A stretch of DNA of 64,000 bases from Andrena cerasifolii (lineage: Eukaryota > Arthropoda > Insecta > Hymenoptera > Andrenidae). The notes beneath the pieces are model-generated. The model saw only the letters and a list, made by a program, of their open reading frames with translations. It made no database searches and was not told the origin of the DNA. Location of the stretch: contig NC_135118.1 in the NCBI RefSeq assembly GCF_050908995.1, forward strand, positions 2,542,001 through 2,606,000, written 5' to 3'. The position numbers and the translations under genes were made by a program. Positions within the stretch are counted from its first letter, which is position 1. Each line of letters starts with the position of its first letter. Positions 1-11,525 of this stretch are shown piece after piece.

Positions 1-496
1 ATATGTACAGATAAACTGCTGCCAATGATAGTTGTTTCCTCCCAAATTCTGCATTTATTTACACGAGACTGGCATCCAAAATAAAATGGCAAGAAAATTC
101 TACGTTGCAGATTGCGTTTTAGTAATCTATCGCTTCGCAAACCATAAACTTATTACAGAGCACAATAATCCTCGACTTCTATAGGATGATAAGTTTTGTG
201 TGCTTTATATTCAATATAAAGTGATAAAGGATTTTTCTCTTTATTATCCCCATCGATACTTTCTCATCTGTTGTCAATGTAATCATAAAACTGACGACGA
301 TCATGTTTCCATCTTTGCGCCGTTGCAACTATTTATAGCGACCTCGACTTGTCGGACAAAAATCAATTTCCCATGCCATTAATCAAACAACGACACAAGT
401 GACATAAATACAAACGTCGGGAAATGGATTTCAAGCGTCGTTTCAACTATTCCAAGTTGCTCGTACTTCTACGCGAATCCAAGATGGTGAGGGGTG
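1..496. other. no feature seen
   Basis: AT-rich sequence in which I recognise no coding region, repeat boundary or RNA gene. The short open frame at 200-382 has no recognisable protein character. Confidence 0.5.
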
Positions 497-504
497 CAAC
501 ATGG

Positions 505-1051
505 CAGTGATGAGCAACCCGCGGCCCGCATTTGGCCCGCCAGAACATTGGCATATATCTTTTGAGCTGCAAAAGATATCGGAATGAATTTTGCGCCAAA
601 AAATAGGATGAAATTATCCCTTTCTAATATTGTATAATTTTATATTTTTTACGTTTATTTATTTATTTTTTTCATTTCTGTTAACTTAATTATGATACAA
701 AAATTTGAAAACTGTTTATTTGGTACTTTATTTAATGCCTTTTTAAGTGGTTTCTAATACAATTGTTTAATCGTTCGTCATCGAGTCGTTACGACGATCA
801 TTTTTTAAAATTTTCATACATATACCTGTTTATATTATAATATGTATATATTACTGTGTATATATTACTAATAAATACTACATCAAATTTAAAAAAAAAC
901 GTTTTATTGTAAATCAATGTCAGGAATTACAAATTCAGCCTATAAATTAAAATTCTAGGTTAGTTATATTTATGTATTTAATATTGCGGCCCGCCTAGTG
1001 TAGTAGGTTCCCACTTGTGGCCCACTTCGGAGAAAACGTTGCTCACCGCTG
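505..1051. mobile_element. hAT-like non-autonomous element
   Basis: The ends are imperfect inverted repeats: CAGTGATGAGCAAC on the left and the complement of CAGCGGTGAGCAAC on the right. They are flanked by a near-perfect 8-bp direct repeat (CAACATGG at 497-504, CAATATGG at 1052-1059). Ends of the CAG(T/C)G type with 8-bp duplications are typical of hAT transposons. GGCCCGC motifs cluster just inside both ends, as expected for subterminal transposase sites. The 547-bp interior is AT-rich and holds no transposase, so it would depend on an enzyme supplied elsewhere. Confidence 0.72.
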
Positions 1052-1059
1052 CAATATGG

Positions 1060-2087
1060 AGATTTTATTAAGTAAATCACAAGCTGCAATTTTATGCAAC
1101 ATGATATTTCCCGCGCATGCGCCTAACTGTTCACGACATCAAGAACTGATTCTCATGCAGGTTGCGTTGGTAGAAATAGCACTTCATTCGCTGAAAAAAT
1201 GATAGATCCGTTAAAACGTCACGTGGAACGAGAGCATTGAAACAGCTCGTGCTGCGTAATATCTTCGATCACTTCCTATATGTTCTGCGCTATTATATAC
1301 CAATGCCTCTCGGGCAGCAATTTTTTTTGTGTAAAAATATACGCTGCAAAACACGCGAAACTATCAGCTTCGTTCTAAACACGAGTTAAAGATAGTATAT
1401 CGTGCCCGGGACGTTAGGAAGATGGATTGTAAATTTTACACTCTGGTTAGATATCTGTTAGACATCAGGCATGACGTATTACAATTTTCTGTGGGACGTG
1501 CTATTCTTATACGATAACAAGAAACGTTCTGGGTTATTAAACGATTTTTTATGTGATAATAGGAGATATTCTTAGTCAGGTTATTTTTGTCTAATAGAAA
1601 ATGCTCTGGGTTAGGTCTCGTTATCTGACAATAGGAAATATTAATATGACGGGTTAGATTATGGGGGTTAAGTTATTTTTATCTGGTAATGCGAAACGTT
1701 CTGGGTAAAAATCGAAGAGTTCAAGGGGGGTATTGCCCCTGTAACGCTTAGCTACGCAGCGATGTAACTACGTATTACACCCTCTCCAAGGCACCCTTAA
1801 AATACCACTCGCGTGATGTTACGAGGGTCTTGATATAAATTTTTTATTCTTATCGACCACAAGCGAGTAGTGAGTTTTTAAAAGAGCACACAGCAAAATG
1901 TTCGATAATCGCAAAAAACTGTGGTACCTACGTTTATTAAAAAACATCTTCTTTTTTATTAGAACACGTACACTTTATTTTTCCACCTGATAGCGGTAAC
2001 GTTTTAAATTTAGCCACATTGTTATAATTATTATTTTAAAAAAAATGGTTTGGATATAAGCCCTTTTGGAAATAAGTGAAGCTGAAG
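1060..2087. other. no feature seen
   Basis: Unassigned AT-rich sequence. Two phrases resembling 'gaaacgttctgggtta' recur around 1525 and 1690, suggesting an old degraded tandem duplication, but no element boundary can be drawn. Confidence 0.4.
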
Positions 2088-2840
2088 GGTTCAAATAGAG
2101 GTCCCTATTTCACGTGTAGTAAACGTATCCGAACTTCAATCCTTGTAATTTTTAATACACGGATACCCGTGTATTTCTGTTCACGGATACCCGTGTATTT
2201 CTATTACACGTGTGCACTTATATTTAAATTGGTTTGTCACGATTAATTTTGCGATTATTTAGTTTGTATATCTCTTTTGTCTGTTTAGCATTATTGTACG
2301 AATGGTCTCACAGATCTAAATATGAGACACTGCAGTCTGCACGCACGCAAACACTTACATACCTCCATCGCATCACACTGAAATTTTATTTTATTAAAAT
2401 AATTTAATTTTTTACTTTATTACCTGAAAATGTCGATACTTTAGTTTTCTCGCACCAAAATAGAAAATTAATAGATTAAATTTTTTTATGAAATTATATT
2501 ATGTGTTGATTATTGTTACCTGTAACCTGAAGATTAGTTAGTTTTCGCAAAAGCGGGCCAATATATTTAGATACTCAGATATTCACACGTCGGAAATTAC
2601 ACAAATCGAATAATTATTTAAACATTAATATACGCGTAGGTATATATAGTTGTGCAGAGAAATAGCATTGTGGTCAAATACCGCCTCGTACAATCGACTA
2701 ATTAGAAATATGTACATACTTTGTTGTCTCATCGCTAACTATCGATGGCGTCCAACTCAGGACCGCACGCATCTTTCAGTGTGATGCGATGGAGGTATGT
2801 AAGTATTTGGGTGCGTGCAGACTGCAGTGTCTCATATTTA

Positions 2841-3314
2841 CCCTGCTGGAGCTGCCAGTTCGAACCGGATTAAAAAATTTTTAATCCGGATTGATGCGGT
2901 TTTCTTCCCGTAAATTCCAGATTGAACCCGATGAAATATTTTCTATCGGTTTCAAACCGGATATGCGTGTAAAAATCTAGACGGTATGCATCCCGTGAAT
3001 TATTTGCTCTGCCAATCCGGATCGCGACGGACTCGAAAGAGCTTCTGGCATTTCCAGATCGAATCCGTAAGATTTTTGATCCGCAATTTCAGATACGAAA
3101 CTTCCGGGTTTATACAAATGGCAGTTCCTGATAGAAATTGATAAATTTCGCACATGCAAATCCTGTTTCATCCATCGAACTGGATATCCGCATTGAACCG
3201 GATTCGTTTTTGAACTGGCACAAATCACTGCTTGAAAATCCAGGTGGTACCGCATTGAACCAGATAGATCCAGTTCAAAATTCAACGCGGTTCTAACTGG
3301 CTATTCCAGCAGGG
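2841..3314. mobile_element. nested TA-flanked element (CCCTGCTGGA ends)
   Basis: Inverted ends of roughly 28 bp begin CCCTGCTGGA. The duplicated dinucleotide TA lies at 2839-2840 and 3315-3316. The intact opposite arm of the host hAT element reads straight across this point with a single TA, which confirms the target duplication. The interior repeats ATCCGG/CCGGAT words many times on both strands. Superfamily is unknown; TA duplication fits Tc1/mariner-type MITEs. The open frame 2977-3285 (-) is a by-product of the CCGGAT repeats. Confidence 0.75.
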
Positions 3315-3365
3315 TAGATCTGTGAGACCATTCGTACAATAATGCTAAACAGACAAACAGAGATA

Positions 3366-3765
3366 GGGTAAACCAACCAGTGAGTGACCGAATTTTTGAA
3401 TCTATGGACCTTTGAGATTAATACTTGAATATATTTATGTATAACAACAAAACAACTGTTGAAATTGCATTTAAATTTATTTTTCTTGAAATTCCTATAA
3501 AAATAAAATTACTTATCCTTATCGTAATTTAAAAAAAAAATCTAAAATGCAAAACGTGTAGAAGCCCAGTAAATGACCGCATACTTTTAATAAGAATTGT
3601 ACTTATTAATGTTTGCTTAATACGCGTAACTAAAAATATAGGATATTAAAAGTGCAACTACACTCCACTTATAAACATATGATAATGTTTAAATTTATAA
3701 TTGACATTTCTTTGCCTAATGGTCATTCACTGGTATGCGGTCAATAATTACTGGATGGTTTACGC
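3366..3765. mobile_element. nested TA-flanked element (GGGTAAACC ends)
   Basis: The left end starts GGGTAAACCAACCAGTGA and the right end is the complement of GCGTAAACCATCCAGT, flanked by TA at 3364-3365 and 3766-3767. The mirror arm of the surrounding hAT element reads GAGATATAC without interruption, so the insertion point is exact. The interior is about 400 bp, AT-rich and non-coding. Confidence 0.72.
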
Positions 3766-5294
3766 TATACCAACTAAGCAATCGCAAAATTAATCGTGAT
3801 GAACCAATTTAAATACACGTGCACACGTATAATAGAAATACTACACGGGTATCCGTGAACAGAAGTACACGTGTAGTTATAATCCGTGTACCTGCACGTG
3901 TATTAAGAACACGGACTTTTAATTCCTTAATACACGTTACACGGGACACGTGTATTTAAATACACGTGAAAAGCCACGACCTCTAGTTTCAAACGCTTTA
4001 TGACTGGCGATTAGGAATTTCGCAAAAACTTTGAATACAATTTAAGTTTATTACAATTTCCTAAATCAGTATAGGAAGTATGACCGTTTTGTTTTGGACT
4101 AAGAAATTATTTCAAAAAGCAATTAAACCTATTTTGTAGTGTTTTTTGCCACTGGGGGATGTAGTTTAACATTATTAAGGCGATGCCATTAAAATTTACT
4201 TCAAAGTAAAAAATGGAAATATGTCCTTTTGAAAAATCACTCCTGAAACGTATTATTGCACAACAATAGTATCGATACACACTTCTGCTTATATTTTTCA
4301 CAATCCTACACTGTTTGAAAATATCTAGATTACACGAGTTCTTATGAAGAGACACGGTAGTGTCTCGCGCCAAGTTCATGCGCAGCGCGAGACGACCGTG
4401 CCTATATTACGCCTAGCAGTTTTTGGAAGAACCCTTCGATTATCGAATCTCAATAATGGTTGATCCGATGAAGTTTTGAATTGTCTTAATGGATAGCTTG
4501 GGTTTGATTTACATCAGAAAAAGTGTGTTCGTTTTGTTCCTACGTGCCTTATAAGCTGAGATATTTCGATGCAAAGTTGCAATTTGCCGAATTTTATGTT
4601 AAGAGATTTTCTCCATCGTCAAGTGTGGGCAAGAGGGAAACATGAAAGAGTGAGGAAATGTCTCTCAGGCACGTCGGTCATTCGATGAAGGTTTCGGCAA
4701 AGAGGAGATACAATAAGAGGCGTCACTCCGGGCGAAACCTTTGAAGTCCTTACTTCACCTTGGCATTTAAATTAGTTGTCCATCCGAGAGAGATATTCAA
4801 ATCGACAATATTAATTAACCGAAAAATATTAATTGTCTTGGTATAAATAATAAAATAAGACAAGACACCACCGAGACAAGAAATACAGAAAAATATTAAT
4901 GCAATTTATACATATTTATTCAGTTTAGCAACACCAATTCGGAGCGCAGCGTCAAGTATTTTGAATAAAATATTTATTGCTATTGAAATATTTATTTGTA
5001 TAAAATAAAAATATATCTGCTTAATATTATTTAATACATTTTCGTTTGTATAAATAGCCATTGTTATAATTGACGCATTTTTTGTACATCATTAATTTTG
5101 TGAAGTTAAATATAGCACATTAATAAACTTACGACAGTTTTTTTTCGTTCGTCTGCGCGCACGCATATACTTGGCGCACTTTTTTGTACCTTTTATTAAA
5201 AAAGGTAATTTTGTGGAGATTTCGCACATTTTGTAGTGTTTATTGATGATTGGATAGTTTTTACACCTCCTCGGGGGTTATTTTTTAAATATAT

Positions 5295-5440
5295 TGTCAT
5301 TGAAACTACGCACGTTTCCAAAGCTTCATGACAATTGGATGGGTGGAATTGGTTTAAATTTCAGTTTTCAGATCTGAACCGTACATATAAGAAGCAAACA
5401 GAGGATCCGAGCTGAATAAAATCGTTTAATTAATATTATT
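5295..5440 (+). repeat. diverged direct repeat, copy A
   Basis: About 145 bp shared in direct orientation with 59826-59998: both run from a TGTCATYSAAACTACGCACG-like start through 'gacaattg..aggtgg' to 'aataaaatcgtttaat'. Family not recognised. It sits inside the long inverted-repeat element at 4381-6800. Confidence 0.55.
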
Positions 5441-6237
5441 ATATTAATGTCACAATAATTTTTTTTCTCTGACGTAGATTACACTGCATCATCTTCTGCT
5501 TCGATTATCCGTAAATATATAAAATCCATATTTAACTTACAACGTAGAACTTATATAGAAATAGAGTGTCCCTTTGCTATAATAAGTGTAGAGACTACAA
5601 AATGTGTCCGAAGGAAGTGAGAGCATATGGCAGAAAGTCTTGTTGCAGGAAATTTAAATGCTAATGGTAATTCAGCGAAAATGAACATAGAGATCCAATA
5701 TTTTTAACGCACAATTTATTGTTGTTGGAATAAAATTAATTTCATATGTTTATTGGTGAATTAAAGTATTGTTAATGGGAAACTAATAAAATTAATGGAT
5801 AGCGTGGCAACTACTGTGGATTTGAAAGTATTACGAATGTCTTTCACAAAAGATTGAAAAGAATCAAGGGAGATGTGTACTTTCAGCGTACTTTCTTCAC
5901 TAATGTGACTTGCTCTACATTGCAAGCAATCGATTATAATTTTCTTAATTCTTAATGCTACGTCTTTTCACAAATTTTGTCGAATTACCTTATTTGACAA
6001 ACTTCCAGAAACTTATGCAATAGAAGATGCTTCTCTGTCTATCTAACATTCTCCGGACAACCTCCAAGCCTGTGCATCCCCTTCATTCTCATCGAAGCCC
6101 GTGTGTCCCCTTCGTTTCTATAAGCTCTACATAAAAAGTCTATTAAAAAATTTTGTCGACTTACCTTGTTAATTGCGGCAATAATTCAGTGTCCTATTTA
6201 AAAAATTTTGACAACTTACCTTATTTGACGCAATCTA

Positions 6238-6418
6238 TACTCCCAGTCATTTAAGAAGGAACCCGTTTCGCGCATGTAGAACGAGCTCATTGGCTCCGAA
6301 AGAGCGTTGGTGGGGGTACAGCCAATAGTGGCTCCTCCCGGCACCAATGAGCGTCAACCTGCGCGGAACCGGTCTAAACTCGTCGGTTGGCAGGTTCCTT
6401 CTTAAATGACAGGGAGTA
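6238..6418. mobile_element. palindromic TA MITE, copy 1 (TACTCCC ends)
   Basis: A 181-bp element with inverted ends TACTCCCAGTCATTTAAG and the complement of TACTCCCTGTCATTTAAG, flanked by TA at 6236-6237 and 6419-6420. The inner part also folds (AACCCGTTTCGCGC against GCGCGGAACCGG, CCAATGAGC motifs in both arms). A copy of the same length lies at 42157-42337, in the opposite orientation internally. Confidence 0.82.
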
Positions 6419-6834
6419 TAGGTTACGTTTGCCTTGACAAATGTGTTGTCTGTCTGTCACGTGACAACAATTTGTTACGCGATTTGCCGAAACCTTCATC
6501 GAATGAACGACGTGCCTGAGAGACATTTCCTCATCCTTTCATGTTTTCCTCTTGCTCACACTTGACGATGGAGAAAATCTCAACATAAACTTCGGCAAAT
6601 TGCAACTTGGCATCGAAATATCTCAGCTCATAAGCCACGTAGGAACAAAACGAACACACTTTTCTTATGTAAATCAAACCCAAGCTATCCATTAAGACAA
6701 TTCAAAACTTAATCGGATCAACCGTTATTGAGATTCCATAATCGAAGGGTTCCTTCAAATCCTGCTTGGCGTAATATAGGCACGGCCGTCTCGTGCTGCG
6801 GATAAACTCTTGAAAGTATACAATAATAATAATA

Positions 6835-7075
6835 ATAATCATAAGAAGAAGAAGAAGAGGAAGAGGAAGAGGAAGAGGAAGAGGAAGAGGAAGAGGAAGA
6901 GGAAGGGGAAGGGGTATAAGGGGGAAGGGGTATGAGGTGGAGGGGATATGAGGGGTATGAGGGGTATGAGGGGTATGTGGGGTATGTGGGGTATGAGGGG
7001 TATAAGGGGTATAAGGGGAACAAGGGGTATACGGGGAACAACGGTTATAAGGGGTATAAGGGGGACGGGGGAAGG
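6835..7075. repeat. purine-rich compound satellite
   Basis: A short (TAA)n run is followed by a (GAAGAG)n hexamer tract at about 6841-6905. This grades into a G-rich 9-bp minisatellite with unit GGGGTATRA, up to about 7075. All open frames here (proline/tyrosine-rich or serine-rich on the minus strand) are artefacts of the repeat. Confidence 0.9.
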
Positions 7076-7079
7076 GGCA

Positions 7080-8908
7080 AAATCTATTAAGCAAAAAAAA
7101 TTTATTAAGCAAAATAAATAAAGTGGTAGTAATAGGGGCACTGGCAGTAATTGGGACATCTGTCCTACAATGTTATTTAGTTTGGTCCTTGCGGGGATAC
7201 AAAATGGGGAGGTCTTTTTTTACAGGGTGTAAAAGATGAGACGAGTTCATTTTGCCCAACGATATTATTAACATCAGTAAATAGATATTGTTATTGTAAA
7301 AACTGATACAAAAATTAATAAATTTAAATAAAATAAATCAATACACCATTATAACGAATTATTAAATAAACCACCGCTGCTACTAATGTCGATAAATGAA
7401 CTAGTGAAGAAACACGTGCAGGGGCCGTTATAGCTTCTGGTAGTCAAGAAGAAAATGGTATTTCAGCTCTCTTATGTAGTAAAAGTTATTATTAAAATGA
7501 ACAATAATATATATTTATCAAAGAAATATAGTATTAAATTTGAAGATCTAAATAAAGACCCCCAAAAAATTAATATTCTACTAATCCAATATCCCCTACA
7601 CGATTACATAAAATAATAATAATCTATCTGATAATAAACTCTCTTTTACATATTTCTTATAAATTCCTTTTAATTACACTCTTGTTCCATAGTAATCCAA
7701 AAAAAGGATTAAAATGTATCGTAATATTTTCAATTATATTATTCAGATTGAATGTCACCCATTTCTTAAGCTTGCATCGTTCTTCCAAATTTGTATCCAC
7801 GAATTATGAAATTCTCTTATGCACCGTCCACCTATAAACTTTTCGACATTACTGCTAATTACAACAGCACTCGAATAGGTCGCGGGAAACGGGAAGCCCT
7901 GAATGCGTTGCTAAAAATAGTGACAGTTGTGGTGGATAATTAATAGCAATTGTTGCGCCAATGCCTGCTACTTGTGCAGCAATATTAAAAGGAGCAAATT
8001 AGCCGGAACGTCGATCATTTTTACTCTCAATCAGCATAATTCGCTTCGCGTGCGCGACACGCGCGTTTGCTTTATTTTCACACGATCATTGCCCATTACT
8101 TCCACTTGATTCATTATTCCATTAACGAATACTGCCCGCGAAATTACTGAATGGATGGTAAGAGGCATGCGACGAAATTCAGGCTGATAATCTTGATTAC
8201 AAGGCTGATACAGTACCTACCAACCACCCCCGTGCAATATTTCAATGGAAACGAAATGAAATTGCATAATCGTGGACAGCTACGGCAACACTGCACTGCC
8301 GTTTTATAAACTATTGCTATTTGTTTAGGCTACTTTACGCTTGCACACGACACGTGTCGATATTTAAGCGTACGCGGCATCTTTTTCTCGTGTAACGTCA
8401 GTCGAGTATTTATCCGTGTATGCTATAAATACAAGTGTGCATTCTCTAAAGTTCAAAGGTTTTTATAAACCACAATTACATAGAAAAGGTCAAGACTTAT
8501 TACACTTTTCAAGACAAAACTTACTTCTCCTTTCATCCGAATAGATTGTTAGTGACAACAGCTTCATTGCGGGGAAGCGTCGTCTTGAAATGTTATTATG
8601 CTCTTTTTACACGTGACATTTTCGAGGCTCAAGATAAATATTTGGAAACTGTTTACAGTCTTATGTCTCTCTATCTCTGTTAAACGAGCGTCGACTCTGC
8701 CAAGTGAATATGTTTGAAATACTATTGCTTGCCACAAAAGTGTCCCGTGTGAAAAGGTCCTAAGTCATTAGCTCTTGTTTTGATTGAAGAAAGACTATCC
8801 ATCGTATGAAAAGCTGTCGTCGATGGTCAACGCGTTAGGAGTTAAAGTAGATTGTGTTTTAATACAATACATTAGTCAAGTTCAATATTCATAATTGAAT
8901 AATATTGG
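7080..8908. other. no feature seen
   Basis: About 1.8 kb of AT-rich sequence without a recognisable gene or element boundary. The stretch 7750-8700 is less repetitive in appearance than the rest of the window and could be single-copy DNA. Confidence 0.4.
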
Positions 8909-8910
8909 TA

Positions 8911-9020
8911 GAAAACACTGTAAGTGCCAAAATGAAAAAAAAAATATATCGGAAAGTGTTCTACGTGCCAATGGTAATACTACAGTATAGAATTTGATTT
9001 TTGGCACTTACAGTGTTTTC
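8911..9020. mobile_element. short palindromic TA MITE
   Basis: 110 bp with near-perfect inverted ends GAAAACACTGTAAGTGCC over more than 20 bp, flanked by TA at 8909-8910 and 9021-9022. A Tc1/mariner-type MITE is likely from the TA duplication. Confidence 0.7.
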
Positions 9021-9125
9021 TACGAGGACTCTTCAATTACTGACTTGACAATTTCAGTTAAAAGTTCCATTCATCTACATAATTTCCATTTTGTTATTTC
9101 GTCATTTTTGCTATGATTCGTAATA

Positions 9126-9567
9126 GGCTCACAAGGGAAGATCCCGAAGCCGGAAATTCAAAAAGTTCTGAAACCTTGTGAACATGTAGGGGACACCTCC
9201 TGATTACAATGCGATTTTTGTTCGCTGCCCAGATTCACTCTAAGGGGGTGAAATTAACCCCTGAAAAATCGGCTATTTTCCGATTTTGTGTTATAACTCG
9301 CGAACTGTAAGAGATAGAAAAAAAGTTTCAAGACAAAAGTTACATCTTTTAATTAGGACTATTATTTGGCGGTGAAAAGTTCTTACAGTTCGCGAGTTAT
9401 AACACAAAATAAAAAATAGCCGGATTTTCAGGGATTAATTTCACCCCCTTAGAGTGAATCTGAACGGCAAACAAAAATCGCATTGTAATCGGGAGGAAAT
9501 TCCCTACATATTCATAAAGTTTCAGAATTCTTTGAATTTCCGGGTTCGGGATCTTCCCTTGTAAGCC
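9126..9567. mobile_element. palindromic MITE (GGCTCACAAGGG ends)
   Basis: The whole 442 bp folds on itself: GGCTCACAAGGGAAGATCCC at the left end matches the complement of the right end (GGCTTACAAGGGAAGATCCC), and the arms stay similar to the centre near 9340. The target duplication is unclear. The minus-strand frame at 9397-9588 is not a gene. Confidence 0.68.
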
Positions 9568-10019
9568 ACAAAAAAAATCAAACATCAAATTAGGTATTCA
9601 GTTTGAATGAAAATGGAAGAATCAGATAATTAATGTATTAATAAAATGCTTTATACTGACCGCTCTTAGGGATTTATTATCTATTATCTTAAACGACTTA
9701 GACGTATCAATTGTATTTTTTTTATCCTTTAAATTCGACGTGTAGTACGTGCGTCACTGAAGTAAATGAAACAATTGACCTTCCCATTCGAAGTGGTCAC
9801 CGATGTCGATTAACTCTTTGATGTCCCTCGAAGGATTCGTGTGATGTTCTTGTGCAATCGCTCTCGCATGCTGTGTGAAGTTACCTATATTTCAAACATC
9901 AAATTGTCATTAGGTACATGCTAGATTTAATTTATAAGGATTTAATGTAAGAACAACCACTTTGTTTCTAACAACATGCACTATCTACAGTTTTTATAAG
10001 ACGTGATTTTTGGGACTTG
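9568..10019. other. no feature seen
   Basis: AT-rich sequence between a MITE and the mariner copy. No support for any feature. Confidence 0.4.
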
Positions 10020-10147
10020 TAATATTATCAAGTCGTCAAGGATGAAATTTGTAGAGAAACAGGCAAAGTTGGTTGATAACTTACAAATATAAAGAATTAT
10101 TTTATTCACCAAAGTATGCACCTATATTGTCTATACACTTTTGCCAT

Positions 10148-10647
10148 TTAAGGGGACTAGGCAGTCGAAAAATCGATTTTTTATTGCATTTTCCGAAAGT
10201 ACTGTCTTTTCTCAATAAAATGCCGCTAGGTTTATAGTAAAATTTGCAAAATTGTAGATTTGGCAGCTAAAAATGTCAAGCGAGAACCTATAGCGTCGCC
10301 TTTGCCCAGAAACTTTAAATGCGTTTTTCTCGAATATTTTTTTCTCTTCATTTTTTCCTGATTGCGAGCGAATTGAGGTTCAAATCGACTTGAAAAAAAT
10401 TACGAGATGTGTAGAACATGTGTCGTTTCGGCGCAAACCTCTGATATGGTCTGTAAAAATTCGAGATTTTCATAAAAAAATTAAGAAGTCACCGGATTTT
10501 GGTAGCGCACCATCATTGTTTGTGTGCTACCAAAATTCGGTGACTTCTTAATTTTCTTTTATGTAAGTCTCGAAAGTCTTGAGAAAAGATAGTACTTTCG
10601 GAAAATGCAATAAAAAAATGGATATTTCGACTGCCTAGTCCCCTTAA
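10148..10647. mobile_element. TTAA element, family GGGGACTAGGCAGTC, right arm shortened
   Basis: Bounded by TTAA at 10148-10151 and 10644-10647, with inverted ends GGGGACTAGGCAGTCGAAAA. The left arm is full length and contains an internal TTAA at 10315-10318; the right arm has lost its middle part. The centre folds around 10500-10530 (GTCACCGGATTTTGGTAGC). TTAA targets occur with piggyBac, Kolobok and Sola3 transposons; which one mobilised this is not decided here. Confidence 0.8.
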
Positions 10648-11525
10648 AGTTTCTGGGCAAAGGTGACGCTATACAGTGACTCGCATTAATATTCGGACAC
10701 TTTTTAAAATCGTATAACTTCTTTAGAATTGGTCCAAGTAACTTGAGTTTTTTTGAGAAACTAGAAGGATTAGTTTGCTAACTGAAGCGTTTCGTCGTTT
10801 TGAAAAAAAAATGTATTTGGTTGGAATAGCGAAAAGAATAGTAACGGTCGATTTTTAATTTTTTTTTTGTGAGCTTGTAATGAAAATTAAAAAAAAAAAA
10901 CCGTTTGTAGATTGCAGTAAGTTGTATACGTGCCTAAAATTTCATGAAAATCGGTTAACGTTGCTCCGAGCTACAAACGTTTAAAGATCGCTGAATAAGG
11001 TCGAGAATCGCGAAAATTCCCGAAATCAACGAAAATTCCCGAAATCAGGGATTCTCGACCTTATTCTGCGATCTTTAAACGTTTGTAGCTCGGAGCAACG
11101 TTAACCGATTTTTATGAAATTTTAGGCACGTATACAACTTACTGAAATCTACAAATGTTTTTTTTTAATTTTCATTACCAGCTCACAAAAAAAAGTTTAA
11201 AAATTGACCTTTACTATTCTTTTCGCTATTCCGACCAAATACATTTTTTTTCAAAGCGACCAAATACATCATTTAGCAAACTAATCCTTCTAGCTTCTAA
11301 AAAAAACTCAAGTTGTTTGGACCAATTCTAAAAAAGTTATGCGATTTTAAAAAGTGTCCGAATATTAATGCGAGCCACTGTATGTTGCCGCTTGACGTTT
11401 TCAGCTGTCAAATCTACAATCTTGCGAATTTTACTATAAATCAAGCGGCATTTTATTGAGAAAAGATAGTACTTTCGGGAAATGCAATAAAAAACATCGA
11501 ATTTTCGACTGCCTTGTCCCCTTAA
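10644..11525. mobile_element. half-copy of the same TTAA family, with a TA insertion
   Basis: Starts at the TTAA shared with the previous unit and ends at TTAA 11522-11525. It matches the complement of the neighbour's left arm from its internal TTAA (10315-10318) to the terminal TTAA, and nothing more. The left part reads AGTTTCTGGGCAAAGG right after TTAA. It is expanded by a TA element at 10674-11381; without that it would be about 165 bp. Confidence 0.8.
10674..11381. mobile_element. palindromic TA element (CAGTGACTCGCA ends)
   Basis: Long inverted ends start CAGTGACTCGCATTAATATT and end with the complement of CAGTGGCTCGCATTAATATT, followed by CGGACAC. They are flanked by TA on both sides (about 10672-10673 and 11382-11383). 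Arms extend almost to the centre near 11030, where CGAAATCAACGAAAATTCCCG folds. CAGTG ends with a TA duplication fit Tc1/mariner/pogo-type MITEs. Confidence 0.82.

Larger units (their letters stand above)
2096..3985. mobile_element. hAT-like element with CACGTG-rich arms and two nested insertions
   Basis: The termini are inverted (TAGAGGTCCCTATTTCACG left; complement of TAGAGGTCGTGGCTTTTCACG right) and flanked by 8-bp direct repeats with one mismatch (GGTTCAAA 2088-2095, GTTTCAAA 3986-3993). Long inverted arms continue inward. Both arms are packed with palindromic ACACGTGT and TACACGG-type motifs, probably subterminal binding repeats. The right arm is broken by two insertions (2841-3314 and 3366-3765). 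The uninterrupted left arm shows the pre-insertion sequence, so both insertion points are exact. No transposase is visible. Confidence 0.72.
4381..6800. mobile_element. long terminal-inverted-repeat (fold-back) element
   Basis: The left arm at 4381-4698 and right arm at 6482-6800 are about 320 bp each and reverse complements of each other with scattered mismatches. Both outer ends carry GAGACGRCCGTGCCTATATTACGCC. The 1.8-kb middle is AT-rich, has no recognisable transposase, and hosts a palindromic MITE at 6238-6418. The superfamily is not clear. A related but diverged end may lie at about 16025-16290. Confidence 0.65.

Noticed and set aside
6702..7159. Three overlapping proline-, tyrosine- or serine-rich minus-strand frames
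   Set aside because: They are the three readings of the (GAAGAG)n and (GGGGTATRA)n satellites and carry no other protein signal.
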